From: Glycomyces sp. NRRL B-16210
Lineage (GTDB): Bacteria > Actinomycetota > Actinomycetes > Mycobacteriales > Micromonosporaceae
DNA length: 64,000 bases
Direction: 5' to 3'
NCBI RefSeq assembly: GCF_000719515.1
Contig: NZ_JOGR01000006.1
Span: 292,427-356,426, forward strand
The stretch's first letter is position 1. Every line of letters begins with the position of its first letter. Of this stretch, positions 7,888 to 17,769 are shown in pieces. The notes under the pieces are model-generated. The model saw only the letters and a program-made list of their open reading frames with translations. It did not search any database and had not been told where the DNA came from. The translations under genes and the position numbers were made by a program.

Positions 7888-8708
7888 TGTCGACGACCGG
7901 ACGCGAAAGCATCGAGGCCGGCCGCGCCGTGCTGGAGGCCTCGGCCTCCGCGGGGTCGGCCGAGCAGCTCACCGAGTGCGGCGTCGAGCTGCTGGAAGTG
8001 ACGCGGTTCCTCGTCGACCAGCCTCGGCTGCGTCGCGCCCTGTCCGACCCCGCCCGTGCGGCGGACGACCGGGAGGGGCTGGTCCGCCGGCTCATCGCAG
8101 GACAAGTCGGCGCGACCGCCGCCGATGTGGTGGCCGCGCTGGTGCGGGGCCGCTGGGGCAGCCCTTCCGAACTGGTCGGCGGCACCGAGCAGCTCGCCGT
8201 CAAGGCGCTGCTGCTCGCCGTCGCGAAGGACGGCACCCTGGCGAACGTCGAGGACCAGTTGTTCCGCTTCGGTCGACTGGTCGACGGCGACCCCGAGCTG
8301 GCCTCGGCCCTCGGCGCCTCGGGCACCGACCCGAACGCCAGGGCCGCGCTGGTCGAGCGACTGCTCGACGGCAAGGCCGAGCCGGCGACGGTGACGCTCG
8401 CGGCCGCCGCGTGCTTCGGCATCGGCGGGCGCAGCTTCCACGCCTCCCTGTCCCACCTGGTCGAGGCCGCCGCCGCGGCCCGCGACGAGGCCGTGGCCTA
8501 CGTGACCGTGGCGAGCCCGCTCGACGAGTCCGGCGAGCGCCAGCTCGCCGCCAAGCTGTCGCTCGTCTACGGCCGCCCGGTGACGCTCAAGGTCACCGTC
8601 GACCCCGCGATCGTCGGGGGCATCCGGGTGCAAGTCGACTCGGACCTGTGGGACGGCACCGTCTCGCGCCGCCTCGACGAAGCCCGCCAAGCCTTGGCCG
8701 GACGTTGA
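7887..8708 (+). CDS. atpH: ATP synthase F1 subunit delta
   Basis: Delta joins the b stalk to the top of the alpha3beta3 hexamer. The 273-residue protein is long compared with proteobacterial delta (about 177) but normal for actinobacteria, where an N-terminal extension precedes the OSCP domain. The C-terminal signature region VDPAIVGGIRVQVDSDLWDG is well conserved. It overlaps atpF by 1 nt and is followed by a 34-nt spacer with an AGAAAGGGA site before atpA. Confidence 0.95.
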   Translation: MSTTGRESIEAGRAVLEASASAGSAEQLTECGVELLEVTRFLVDQPRLRRALSDPARAADDREGLVRRLIAGQVGATAADVVAALVRGRWGSPSELVGGTEQLAVKALLLAVAKDGTLANVEDQLFRFGRLVDGDPELASALGASGTDPNARAALVERLLDGKAEPATVTLAAAACFGIGGRSFHASLSHLVEAAAAARDEAVAYVTVASPLDESGERQLAAKLSLVYGRPVTLKVTVDPAIVGGIRVQVDSDLWDGTVSRRLDEARQALAGR

Positions 8709-8742
8709 TCCTGCCGGTAATTACAGAAAGGGAAACGCCCAG

Positions 8743-10377
<1,635 letters not shown>

Positions 10378-10379
10378 CC

Positions 10380-11318
10380 ATGTCAGCGCAGCTTCGTACC
10401 TTGCGCAAGCGGCTGAAGTCGACCCAGTCCATCCGGAAGATCACCAAGGCGCAGGAACTGGTCGCGACCAGCCGCATCGCCAAGGCGCAGGAGCGGGTGG
10501 CGGCTTCGCTGCCGTACTCGCGTGCCATGACGGGTGTCATGACCTCCCTGGCCTCGAACGCGTCGATCAACCACCCGCTGCTCCAGCCGCGGGCGCAGGT
10601 CCGGCGCGCCGGGGTCCTGGTGATCACGGCGGACAAGGGGATGTGCGGCGGCTACAACGCCAACGCCATCCGCACGGCCGAGCAGTTGATCTCCCGCCTC
10701 GCCGAGGAGGGCAAGGTCCCGGTCCTGTACGTCGCCGGCCGCAAGGGCGTCGAGTACTACCGGTTCCGCTCCAGGGAGATCGAGCGGTCCTGGACCGGCT
10801 TCTCCCAGCAGCCGAAGGTGACCGACGCGCAGGAGATCACCCGGACGCTGCTCGCGGCGTTCATGTCCGGCGCCGACGACGAGGGCGACGACGCGGGAGC
10901 GGACGGTATCCTCGGTATCGACGAACTGCACATCGTCCACACCAGGTTCGTCTCGCTGCTGACGCAGACCCCCGAGCCGCGGCAACTGGCTCCCCTCGAA
11001 GTCGAAGAGGTGGAGGAGAGCGAGCTCGAAGAGCACGTGCTGCTCCCGGACTACGAGTTCGAGCCGAACCCGGAGGCGCTGCTCGACGCGCTGCTGCCGA
11101 AGTATCTGACGACGCGCATCTACGCGTCGTTGATCGACGCGGCGGCGAGCGAGTTGGCGGCCAAGCGCCGGGCCATGAAGGCGGCCACGGACAATGCCGA
11201 TGAAATGATCAAGACCCTGCGGCGGAGCGCGAACGCGGCGCGGCAGGCGGCGATCACGCAGGAGATCAGCGAAATCGTGGGTGGGGCCAGTGCCCTTTCC
11301 GCCGCAGGAAGAGAGTAA
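10380..11318 (+). CDS. atpG: ATP synthase F1 subunit gamma
   Basis: The rotating central shaft, 312 residues. The N-terminal helix contains the conserved STQSIRKITKAQELVA, and the C-terminal helix contains MKAATDNADEMI. An insert rich in Asp and Glu (about 165-180 and 200-222) enlarges the globular Rossmann part, as in actinobacterial gamma chains. Normally gamma and epsilon form the foot of the rotor; here no epsilon gene follows atpD. Confidence 0.97.
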   Translation: MSAQLRTLRKRLKSTQSIRKITKAQELVATSRIAKAQERVAASLPYSRAMTGVMTSLASNASINHPLLQPRAQVRRAGVLVITADKGMCGGYNANAIRTAEQLISRLAEEGKVPVLYVAGRKGVEYYRFRSREIERSWTGFSQQPKVTDAQEITRTLLAAFMSGADDEGDDAGADGILGIDELHIVHTRFVSLLTQTPEPRQLAPLEVEEVEESELEEHVLLPDYEFEPNPEALLDALLPKYLTTRIYASLIDAAASELAAKRRAMKAATDNADEMIKTLRRSANAARQAAITQEISEIVGGASALSAAGRE

Positions 11319-11320
11319 CG

Positions 11321-12748
11321 ATGACTGACACTCAAGGAGTGGGGCGCGTCGTACGGGTCATCGGGCCGGTCGTCGACGTCGAATTCCCTCGAAACGCCAT
11401 CCCGGCGATCTTCAACGCGCTGCATGTTGACGTGACCTACACCGGCGAGGCGAAGACGCTGACCCTGGAAGTGGCCCAGCACCTGGGCGACAACCAGATC
11501 CGCGGCATCTGCATGGCCCCGACCGACGGCCTGGTCCGCGGTACCGAGGTCCGCGACACCGGCGGGCAGATCAAGGTCCCGGTCGGCGACGGCATCAAGG
11601 GGAAGGTCTTCAACGTCCTCGGCGAGTGCCTCAACCTCGCCGAAGGCGAGGAGCTGGAAGCCGACGACCACTGGGAGATCCACCGCCACGCCCCGGCGTT
11701 CGCGCAGCTGGAGCCGAAGACCGAGATGCTGGAGACCGGCATCAAGGCGATCGACCTGCTCGCGCCGTACGTCAAGGGCGGCAAGATCGGCCTGTTCGGC
11801 GGCGCCGGCGTGGGCAAGACGGTGCTCATCCAGGAGATGATCATCCGCGTGGCCCAGAACTTCGGCGGCTCCTCGGTGTTCGCCGGCGTCGGCGAGCGCA
11901 CCCGTGAGGGCAACGACCTCATCGCCGAGATGGACGAGGCGGGCGTGCTGGAGAAGACCTCGCTGGTCTACGGCCAGATGGACGAGCCGCCGGGGGTGCG
12001 CCTCCGCGTCGCCCTGTCGGCCCTGACGATGGCCGAGTACTTCCGCGACGTCAAGAACCAGGAGGTGCTGCTCTTCATCGACAACATCTTCCGGTTCACG
12101 CAGGCCGGTTCGGAGACCTCCGCGCTGCTGGGCCGCATGCCATCGGCCGTGGGCTACCAGCCGACCCTCGCCGACGAGATGGGCGAGCTCCAGGAGCGGA
12201 TCACCTCGCTGCGCGGCAAGGCCATCACCTCGATGCAGGCCGTGTACGTCCCCGCGGACGACTACACCGACCCGGCGCCGTTCACCGCGTTCACGCACCT
12301 CGACGCGACGACGAACCTGGAGCGGAAGATCTCCGACAAGGGCATCTACCCCGCGATCGACCCGCTGGCCTCGAACTCCCGCATTCTGGAGCCCGAGGTC
12401 GTCGGCGCCGAGCACTACGCGGTCGCCTCCCAGGTGAAGCAGATCCTCCAGAAGTACAACGAGCTTCAGGACATCATCGCGATCCTCGGCATGGACGAGC
12501 TCTCGGAGGAGGACAAGCTCGTGGTGGGCCGCGCCCGCCGCATCGAGCGCTTCCTGTCGCAGAACACGTTCGCGGCGAAGCAGTTCACCGGTGTCGAGGG
12601 CTCGTTCGTCCCCGTCAAAGAGACCGTCGAGGCCTTCAAGAAGATCGCCGAAGGGGAGTACGACCACTTCCCCGAGCAGGCCTTCTTCATGTGCGGCGGC
12701 CTGGACGACCTCCACAAGAACGAAGAGGAGCTCCGCAAGAAGGGCTGA
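11321..12748 (+). CDS. atpD: ATP synthase F1 subunit beta
   Basis: The catalytic subunit, 475 residues. The P-loop GGAGVGKT is near 160-167, the catalytic Glu is in GERTREGNDL, and the DELSEEDKL catch-loop region is intact. It is separated from atpG by 2 nt. In nearly all bacteria atpC (epsilon) follows immediately, but here a 20-bp terminator hairpin starts 18 nt after the stop and the next gene is on the opposite strand. Confidence 0.98.
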   Translation: MTDTQGVGRVVRVIGPVVDVEFPRNAIPAIFNALHVDVTYTGEAKTLTLEVAQHLGDNQIRGICMAPTDGLVRGTEVRDTGGQIKVPVGDGIKGKVFNVLGECLNLAEGEELEADDHWEIHRHAPAFAQLEPKTEMLETGIKAIDLLAPYVKGGKIGLFGGAGVGKTVLIQEMIIRVAQNFGGSSVFAGVGERTREGNDLIAEMDEAGVLEKTSLVYGQMDEPPGVRLRVALSALTMAEYFRDVKNQEVLLFIDNIFRFTQAGSETSALLGRMPSAVGYQPTLADEMGELQERITSLRGKAITSMQAVYVPADDYTDPAPFTAFTHLDATTNLERKISDKGIYPAIDPLASNSRILEPEVVGAEHYAVASQVKQILQKYNELQDIIAILGMDELSEEDKLVVGRARRIERFLSQNTFAAKQFTGVEGSFVPVKETVEAFKKIAEGEYDHFPEQAFFMCGGLDDLHKNEEELRKKG

Positions 12749-12765
12749 CCCTCCTGCGGCTCCGA

Positions 12766-12808
12766 ACGGAAGCGGCCCCGAAACCCATGGTTTCGGGGCC
12801 GCTTCCGT
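12766..12808 (+). terminator. Strong hairpin terminator ending the atp operon
   Basis: A perfect 20-bp stem (12766-12785 with 12789-12808, loop CAT) lies directly after atpD and is followed by CGTTTCTCC. It closes the operon where atpC would be expected. The convergent minus-strand gene ends 9 bp further on and may use the same hairpin. Confidence 0.88.
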
Positions 12809-12816
12809 CGTTTCTC

Positions 12817-13305
12817 CTAGTCGTCCTCGGAGCCGAGCTGCGGGGCGCCGTCGACGCACACGACCGAGTACTCCCGCTCGTCGTCGGCCTCGTTCTCGAA
12901 CTCGATCTCGGCGTCCCGGGACGGCCCGGTCTCCACGTCGCTCACATGCCAGCCCTGCGCGGGCGCCCACCACACGATGCTCACGAGCGAGCCCTCGCAA
13001 CTGGCCAGGAAGGTGCCGCCGTCGCCGCCGAAGACCTGCTCGCCGGTCCCGGCGCTCGCGCTCGGGGACGCCTCCCGCGAACCGCTCGGCTCTGCCGAGG
13101 CGCTCTCCGGCGGCGCCTCGCTCGCCACCTCCTCCGGCGTCGCCGACTCGGCCTCCGCCAGCGCTGCCAGCACGTCGTCGTCCGACATCGGCTCGGTCGG
13201 CGGGTGGAGGCTCCCGCCCTGCGCGAGTGCCACCGCCCCGATCCCGGCCGCCACCGCCACCGCGGCGGCGCCCGCCCACCCGGCCACTACCCATCTCCTG
13301 TGCAT
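12817..13305 (-). CDS. Small membrane-anchored or secreted protein, unknown function
   Basis: A 162-residue protein with one N-terminal hydrophobic helix (about 5-28), a Ser/Glu/Pro/Ala-rich low-complexity linker (about 55-88) and a compact C-terminal domain with two cysteines (ASCEG and SVVCVDG) that could form a disulfide outside the cell. I recognise no family. Its promoter carries the same TAAG direct repeats as the DUF4956-VTC operon, so it is probably part of the regulon of the adjacent two-component system. The -10-like hexamer ends 6 nt before the ATG, which suggests a leaderless message. Confidence 0.8.
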   Translation of the reverse strand: MHRRWVVAGWAGAAAVAVAAGIGAVALAQGGSLHPPTEPMSDDDVLAALAEAESATPEEVASEAPPESASAEPSGSREASPSASAGTGEQVFGGDGGTFLASCEGSLVSIVWWAPAQGWHVSDVETGPSRDAEIEFENEADDEREYSVVCVDGAPQLGSEDD

Positions 13306-13311
13306 GACACC

Positions 13312-13356
13312 AGCGTGCCCGGCCCGAGGTTAAGACCGCGATAAGGCGGCTCTAAG
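13312..13356 (-). promoter_or_regulatory. Regulator-binding repeats and promoter of the secreted-protein gene
   Basis: Three 7-bp direct repeats with 4-bp spacers (plus strand GGTTAAG-N4-CGATAAG-N4-CTCTAAG, 13328-13356) have the 11-bp period bound by OmpR/PhoB-family dimers. On the minus strand a CACGCT -10-like hexamer (13312-13317) lies exactly 10 bp downstream and ends 6 nt from the ATG. The site at 16798 has the same layout. It may also act on the response regulator gene transcribed the other way. Confidence 0.7.
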
Positions 13357-13404
13357 CCTCGGTCCGTCACGCCCGCGAGGGTGGATGCGGCGCCGCCCGC
13401 CGCA

Positions 13405-13410
13405 TAGGCT
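13405..13410 (+). promoter_or_regulatory. -10 element of the two-component operon
   Basis: TAGGCT (TANNNT) ends 7 nt before the response regulator ATG at 13418. With no Shine-Dalgarno sequence between, this fits a leaderless transcript. Confidence 0.5.
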
Positions 13411-13417
13411 TCCGGCC

Positions 13418-14116
13418 ATGGCCCAACTGCTGCTGATCGAGGACGACGAGCGCGTCCGCTCCGCCCTGCTGCGGTCCCTGCGCGACCTCGACCACCAGGT
13501 CGCCTCCGCGCCCGACGCGATGACCGGCCTGCGCGCGGCCATCGACCACCGCCCCGACCTGGTCGTCCTCGACCTCGGCCTGCCCGACCTCGACGGGTCG
13601 CAGATGCTCCGGATGCTCCGGGGCGTCTCGGACGTGCCGGTGATCGTGGCGACCGCCCGCGACGACGAGGACGAGATCGTCCGCGTCCTCGGCAGCGGCG
13701 CCGACGACTACGTGGTCAAGCCGTTCACCGCCAAGCAGCTCGACGCCCGCATCCAGGCCGTGCTGCGCCGCGCCGGGGCCGCGCGCGCCGCGGACGACGC
13801 CGCGGTCACCGTCGGGCCGCTGCGGATCGACCTGCGCGGGCGCGCCGCCCACCTCGACGGGCGCGCGCTCGAACTGAGCCCCAAGGAGTTCGACCTGCTG
13901 CACCATCTCGCCTCCCGCGCCGGCGAGGTCGTCTCCAAGCGCCAGATCCTCACCGAGGTGTGGGACCTGCCCTTCGGCGGCGCGGACAAGACCGTCGACG
14001 TCCACCTCGCGTGGCTGCGGCGCAAGCTCGGCGAGACCGCGCAGTCCCCGCGGTTCCTCCACACCGTGCGCGGCGTCGGCGTCAAACTCGTCGACCCGAC
14101 CGAGGAGGGTCGATGA
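13418..14116 (+). CDS. OmpR/PhoB-family response regulator
   Basis: A 232-residue DNA-binding regulator. The receiver (1-115) has the acidic pair Glu8-Asp9, phospho-acceptor Asp52 (LVVLDLGLPD), Thr79 and Lys101 (VVKPF). The winged helix (about 130-225) contains LSPKEFDLLHHLASRAGEVV and the wing RGVGVKL. The start at 13418 is chosen because the codons before it overlap the -10. The stop overlaps the kinase ATG. The matching direct repeats at 13328 and 16798 are its likely targets. Confidence 0.93.
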   Translation: MAQLLLIEDDERVRSALLRSLRDLDHQVASAPDAMTGLRAAIDHRPDLVVLDLGLPDLDGSQMLRMLRGVSDVPVIVATARDDEDEIVRVLGSGADDYVVKPFTAKQLDARIQAVLRRAGAARAADDAAVTVGPLRIDLRGRAAHLDGRALELSPKEFDLLHHLASRAGEVVSKRQILTEVWDLPFGGADKTVDVHLAWLRRKLGETAQSPRFLHTVRGVGVKLVDPTEEGR

Positions 14117-15372
14117 GGGCCCGGCTGACGCTCCTGGTCGGCGCGACCGCGGCCCTCATCCTGCTGGCCTTCTCGATCCCCATGGCGATCCTGCTGCGCA
14201 ACAGCGCCGCCCAGGAGGCCATCGCGGCGGCCGAACAGGAAGGCCAACTGCTCACCCCGATCGTCAGCTCCGGCGACGTCGCCCGGACCGAGACGGCCGT
14301 GCAGACCCTCAACGCCTCCACCGACTACCCGGTCACCGTGTTCTGGCCCGACGGCACGCTCACCGGCGTCGAAGCGCCCCGCTCCGACGCGGTGGCGCTC
14401 GCCGCCCACGGCCGGTCCCTGACCGCCGCGACCACCGACGGCCGCGAGATCCTCTACGGGATCGGCCTGCCCGAAGGCACCGCCGTGATCCGCGTCCACC
14501 TGCCCGACAGCGCCCTCACCGCCGGCGTCGCCCGCTCCTGGCTCCTGCTCGGCGCGATCGCCGTGGCGCTCCTCGCGTTCGGGCTGCTCCTGGCGGCCCG
14601 CTTCGCCCGGCTCCTGCTGGTGCCCCTGCACGACCTGGCCGCCGTCTCGCACCGCCTCGCGGGCGGCGACCTGGAGGCGCGGGCCGCCGCCACCGGCCCG
14701 GCCGAGCTGCGCAACGTCGGCACCGCGCTCAACACGCTCGCCGGGCGCATCAGGGAGCTCCTCGAAGGCGAACGCGAACGCGTCGCCGACCTCTCGCACC
14801 GCCTGCGCACCCCGCTGACCGTGCTGCGCCTGGAGACCGAGGCCCTGTCGGACCCGGCCGAACGCGCCACCGTGGAGCAGGCCGTCGCCGACGTCGAAAG
14901 GGCCGTCAACGAGGCCATCCGCGACGCCCGCAAACCCGCCTCGTCCGGCGCCTGCGACGCGTCCGCCGTCGTGGCCGAACGCGTCGAGTTCTGGTCGGCC
15001 CTGGCCGAGGACACCGCCCGCGAATGCCGGGTGCGGCTGGCCCCCGGCCCGCTGCCGGTGCGACTGTCGGCCGCCGAGCTCGCCGCCGCCATGGACGCGC
15101 TGCTCGCCAACGTCTTCGCGCACACCCCCGACGGCACCGCGTTCGAAGTCCGCCTCAGCCCGCGCTACGAAGGCGGGGCCGTCGTGGACGTCGCCGACGA
15201 GGGCCCCGGCCTGCCGAACCTGGCCGTGTTCGACCGCGGCCGCAGCGAAGGCGGCTCGACCGGGCTCGGGCTCGACATCGCCCGCCGCGCCGCGGCCGCC
15301 TCGGGCGGCCGGCTCACCTTCGGCACCGGCGGGCACGGGTCCGGCGCGCTCATCAGGCTCGAACTGGGCTGA
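14113..15372 (+). CDS. Sensor histidine kinase
   Basis: A membrane kinase of 419 residues paired with the upstream regulator (ATGA overlap). Two membrane helices (about 7-28 and 143-163) enclose an extracellular sensor of about 110 residues without a recognised fold. HAMP (about 164-217) leads to HisKA with His229 in DLSHRLRTPLTVL, then an HATPase domain with N-box ALLANVFAH, G1 DEGPGLP and G2 GLGLDIAR. Its 3' end overlaps the convergent VTC gene by 20 bp. The stimulus is unknown; the target genes suggest an envelope or polymer-related signal. Confidence 0.93.
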   Translation: MRARLTLLVGATAALILLAFSIPMAILLRNSAAQEAIAAAEQEGQLLTPIVSSGDVARTETAVQTLNASTDYPVTVFWPDGTLTGVEAPRSDAVALAAHGRSLTAATTDGREILYGIGLPEGTAVIRVHLPDSALTAGVARSWLLLGAIAVALLAFGLLLAARFARLLLVPLHDLAAVSHRLAGGDLEARAAATGPAELRNVGTALNTLAGRIRELLEGERERVADLSHRLRTPLTVLRLETEALSDPAERATVEQAVADVERAVNEAIRDARKPASSGACDASAVVAERVEFWSALAEDTARECRVRLAPGPLPVRLSAAELAAAMDALLANVFAHTPDGTAFEVRLSPRYEGGAVVDVADEGPGLPNLAVFDRGRSEGGSTGLGLDIARRAAAASGGRLTFGTGGHGSGALIRLELG

Positions 15373-16126
15373 CGGGCCCGAAGCACTCGCGCATGGCGCG
15401 CGCCCACGGGTTCGCCCGCGCCCCCGGCTCCAGCGCCGCGACCGCCAGGCAGTACTTGCTGACCGACACCGGACGCGCCCCCATCGCCCACAGCAGCCGG
15501 TCGGCCGGGCCCCCGGGCCGGGCCGACTTCACCTCGACGAGGCACACCGGCCGGGCCACCGCGACCCCGTCCGCCGCGACGCACCGCAACTCCTCGTCGC
15601 ACGTGACCCGCGTGCGACCGGCCGGGTGCACCAGCGTGTGCCGCCGGTAGTCCGTCCGCAGCCGCGGGCCCATCCCCGCCGGGACGGCCATCCCGTAGGC
15701 CTCCCAGAGGGTCCGCGCCAGGTGCGCCGCCGCGTCGGGGGCGATCCGCGCCGCGTCCGCCGCCCGGTAGGGGATCCGCTCCTTCACCGTGTCCTGCCGC
15801 GCCCCCTTGAGCTTGACCTCGAAGGCGCACTCGCCGGAGTCGGCGTAGGTGCGGGTGCGGACCTTGAACCGCAGCCGGCGGCCCTGCCGGTGCTGGCGGT
15901 ACGTCAGCAGGTCCGGGGTGTCGAAGTAGACCGACTCGTAGGCGAACCAGCGCCTGCCGCCGATGTCGAGGCACGACCAGTGCCCCTCGGCCGCCAGGAC
16001 CTCCCGGAACCGCCGGTACTGCTCGGGCCGCAGCAGGTACTTGGTGTCCACGCGGGTCTGGAGGTCGGCGGCGGCCACCACCGCTTCCAACCCGATCCCC
16101 GCGAAGGCCTCCAGACCGGCGCTCAT
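15353..16126 (-). CDS. VTC-domain protein (polyphosphate polymerase-like)
   Basis: A 257-residue protein covering a single VTC tunnel domain. The basic and acidic tunnel residues known from yeast Vtc4 have clear counterparts: DTKYLL near the N-terminus, RLRFKVRTRTY, FEVKLKG, RTDYRR, RVTCDEEL, LVEVKSA and SKYCLAV. Vtc4 makes polyphosphate from ATP; whether bacterial VTC proteins paired with DUF4956 do the same is not established. The ATG overlaps the DUF4956 stop, so the two are coupled. It lacks SPX and membrane domains, which the partner may supply. Confidence 0.88.
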   Translation of the reverse strand: MSAGLEAFAGIGLEAVVAAADLQTRVDTKYLLRPEQYRRFREVLAAEGHWSCLDIGGRRWFAYESVYFDTPDLLTYRQHRQGRRLRFKVRTRTYADSGECAFEVKLKGARQDTVKERIPYRAADAARIAPDAAAHLARTLWEAYGMAVPAGMGPRLRTDYRRHTLVHPAGRTRVTCDEELRCVAADGVAVARPVCLVEVKSARPGGPADRLLWAMGARPVSVSKYCLAVAALEPGARANPWARAMRECFGPVSPVRA

Positions 16127-16722
16127 CGGGTCCTCGCCAGCGGGACGGTGCGCTCGGGCGCGCGCACCGGGGCGGGCCGCGGCTGGAACCGCACGTCGAC
16201 GGTCATGGTCTCGCGCACGTAGTCGGTGTCGATCACCTCGACCTTGCGCACGGTCGCGCCCAGGCGCCACTCCAGGTCCTCCTTGAGCCGCTCCTCGTCG
16301 CGGTGGACGGTGTCGAGCACGACCATGCGCTGGCGGGACCGGTTCGCCAGCTTCGGATGGTCGGCGACGTACATGGTCGCGACGAGCAGGACGCTCACCG
16401 CGATCATGACCGCCGGCTGCGAGGAGCCGATCCCGTTGACCAGCCCCAGTGCGAGCGAGGTGAAGTAGTAGCCGACGTCGCGCTGGGAGATCTGGTCGGA
16501 GCGCAGCCGCAGGATCGACAGGACCCCGAACAGCCCGAACGCGAGCCCGAGGCTCACCTGCTGGGCGAGCATGAGCGCCGAGACGGCGAAGACGCCGACG
16601 TTCAGCGCCACGTACGCGAGCGCGAGGTCGGTGCGGTGGTGGCGCCGGTAATAGATCGCGCAGGCGAGCACGGTGATCGCGAACAGGTCGACGGGCAGGG
16701 CGAGTGCGAGCGCGAGACTCAA
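16123..16722 (-). CDS. DUF4956 membrane protein
   Basis: A 199-residue protein with about four membrane helices followed by a soluble C-terminal domain (about 125-199). The family hallmark FGVLSILRLRSDQISQRDVG is present. I choose the TTG at 16722 because AGGAGG lies 7 nt upstream; a longer reading to 16836 would run through the promoter and repeats at 16782-16837. DUF4956 proteins are typically found next to VTC-domain genes, as here, and probably provide the membrane part of a polymer-making complex. Function is inferred. Confidence 0.88.
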   Translation of the reverse strand: MSLALALALPVDLFAITVLACAIYYRRHHRTDLALAYVALNVGVFAVSALMLAQQVSLGLAFGLFGVLSILRLRSDQISQRDVGYYFTSLALGLVNGIGSSQPAVMIAVSVLLVATMYVADHPKLANRSRQRMVVLDTVHRDEERLKEDLEWRLGATVRKVEVIDTDYVRETMTVDVRFQPRPAPVRAPERTVPLARTR

Positions 16723-16781
16723 CGTGGTTCCTCCTCGGTGGGAGCGGGCCGCCGGGGGCGGGTCCGCAGGTCGTGAGGAGA

Positions 16782-16837
16782 ACCGTAGGCGCGCCGAGGT
16801 TAAGGCGCCGATAAGCCGTGAATAAAAGGCGGACAAG
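16782..16837 (-). promoter_or_regulatory. Regulator-binding repeats and promoter of the DUF4956-VTC operon
   Basis: Plus-strand repeats GGTTAAG-N4-CGATAAG-N4-GAATAAA (16798-16826), with a weaker fourth GGACAAG (16831-16837), keep an 11-bp period. On the minus strand a TACGGT -10 (16782-16787) lies 10 bp downstream, the same spacing as at the 13312 promoter. CTTAACCTCGG is identical at both sites. The repeats take the place of a -35, as expected for an activator of the OmpR class. Confidence 0.75.
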
Positions 16838-16863
16838 CGATGAACGCGGTCTCGCCCGCCTCC

Positions 16864-17769
16864 TCAGATGCCGCGGCCTCTTCTGTGGAGGGCCGCCATG
16901 ACCGCCGGGACGCCGACGATGCCCGCCGCCGCGGCGGCCGCCACCGCCGCCCGGGGCTCCCCGGGGTTCGCCTTCGTCGCCCGCACGGCCCACCGCAGGG
17001 CCTCCTTGCGGTCGCCGATGGCCGCGTGCCAGCACGCGATCTGGCCGTAGACGCGCGCGGCCCCCTCGGGGCTGCCGTGGATCTCCGGGTGGCGGTCGAG
17101 GATCCACCGCAGCGAGGAGATCTTGGTGTCCCAACGGGTCTCGAAGTGCGAACCGGCCCAGTTGACGAGCGCGTACGGCACGTCCACATGAGCGATCGGG
17201 CGCCTCCTGGAGGCCCGCAGGAGCATGTCCCAGTCCTCGTTCTGGCTCCCGGGAGCGTCCTCCGCGACCAGCCCCAGGCCGCCCAGGAGCGCGGTGCGGC
17301 GGAAGAGGAACGTCGAGGAGTGCAGCATCATCATCCGCGACCTGAGCAGGTCGGCGTGGCGGACCATGGTCCGCTGCGCCAGCCGCGAGTTGCGCCGCCC
17401 GCGGTAGTCCACCTCGATCGCGGCGGTGCACAGCTCGGCCTCGGTGCCCAGGGCCGCGACCTGCGCGGTGAGCTTGCCCGGGAGCCATTCGTCGTCGTCG
17501 TCGAGGAACGCGACCAGGTCGGTCTCCAAGGCGCTGATCCCGGTGTTGCGGGCGCCGGCGAGCCCGGGGGTCCGCTGGTTCTTGACCACCCGCACCGGGC
17601 GCGAGCCCTCGGCCGCGAGCGACTCCTCGGGCTTGGCCCGGTCGAAGACCACGACCACTTCGACGCGCCCGGGGTAGAACTGCGTCAGCACCGACCGCAG
17701 CGCGGCGCGGACCTGCTGGGGGCGGTCGTGGGTCGGGATCACGACGCCGACCGAAGGCCAGTCAGTCAC
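16864..17769 (-). CDS. Family 2 glycosyltransferase
   Basis: A 301-residue GT-A enzyme. The N-terminus VGVVIPTHDRPQQVRAALRS, the nucleotide-sugar region NTGISALETDLVAFLDDDDEW (metal-binding Asp cluster) and a C-terminal helix are typical of GT2. No membrane anchor is evident apart from a weakly hydrophobic alanine-rich end. It overlaps the sulfotransferase gene by 8 bp, so the two form an operon. It probably adds one sugar to the polysaccharide repeat; donor and acceptor are unknown. Confidence 0.92.
   Translation of the reverse strand: MTDWPSVGVVIPTHDRPQQVRAALRSVLTQFYPGRVEVVVVFDRAKPEESLAAEGSRPVRVVKNQRTPGLAGARNTGISALETDLVAFLDDDDEWLPGKLTAQVAALGTEAELCTAAIEVDYRGRRNSRLAQRTMVRHADLLRSRMMMLHSSTFLFRRTALLGGLGLVAEDAPGSQNEDWDMLLRASRRRPIAHVDVPYALVNWAGSHFETRWDTKISSLRWILDRHPEIHGSPEGAARVYGQIACWHAAIGDRKEALRWAVRATKANPGEPRAAVAAAAAAGIVGVPAVMAALHRRGRGI

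Noticed and set aside
12817..13305. Whether this gene could be the missing epsilon subunit
   Set aside because: It is on the opposite strand, has a membrane helix and low-complexity linker, and lacks any epsilon motif.
16723..16836. Longer N-terminus for the DUF4956 protein
   Set aside because: It would translate through the promoter and TAAG repeats, and the TTG at 16722 has a perfect AGGAGG.
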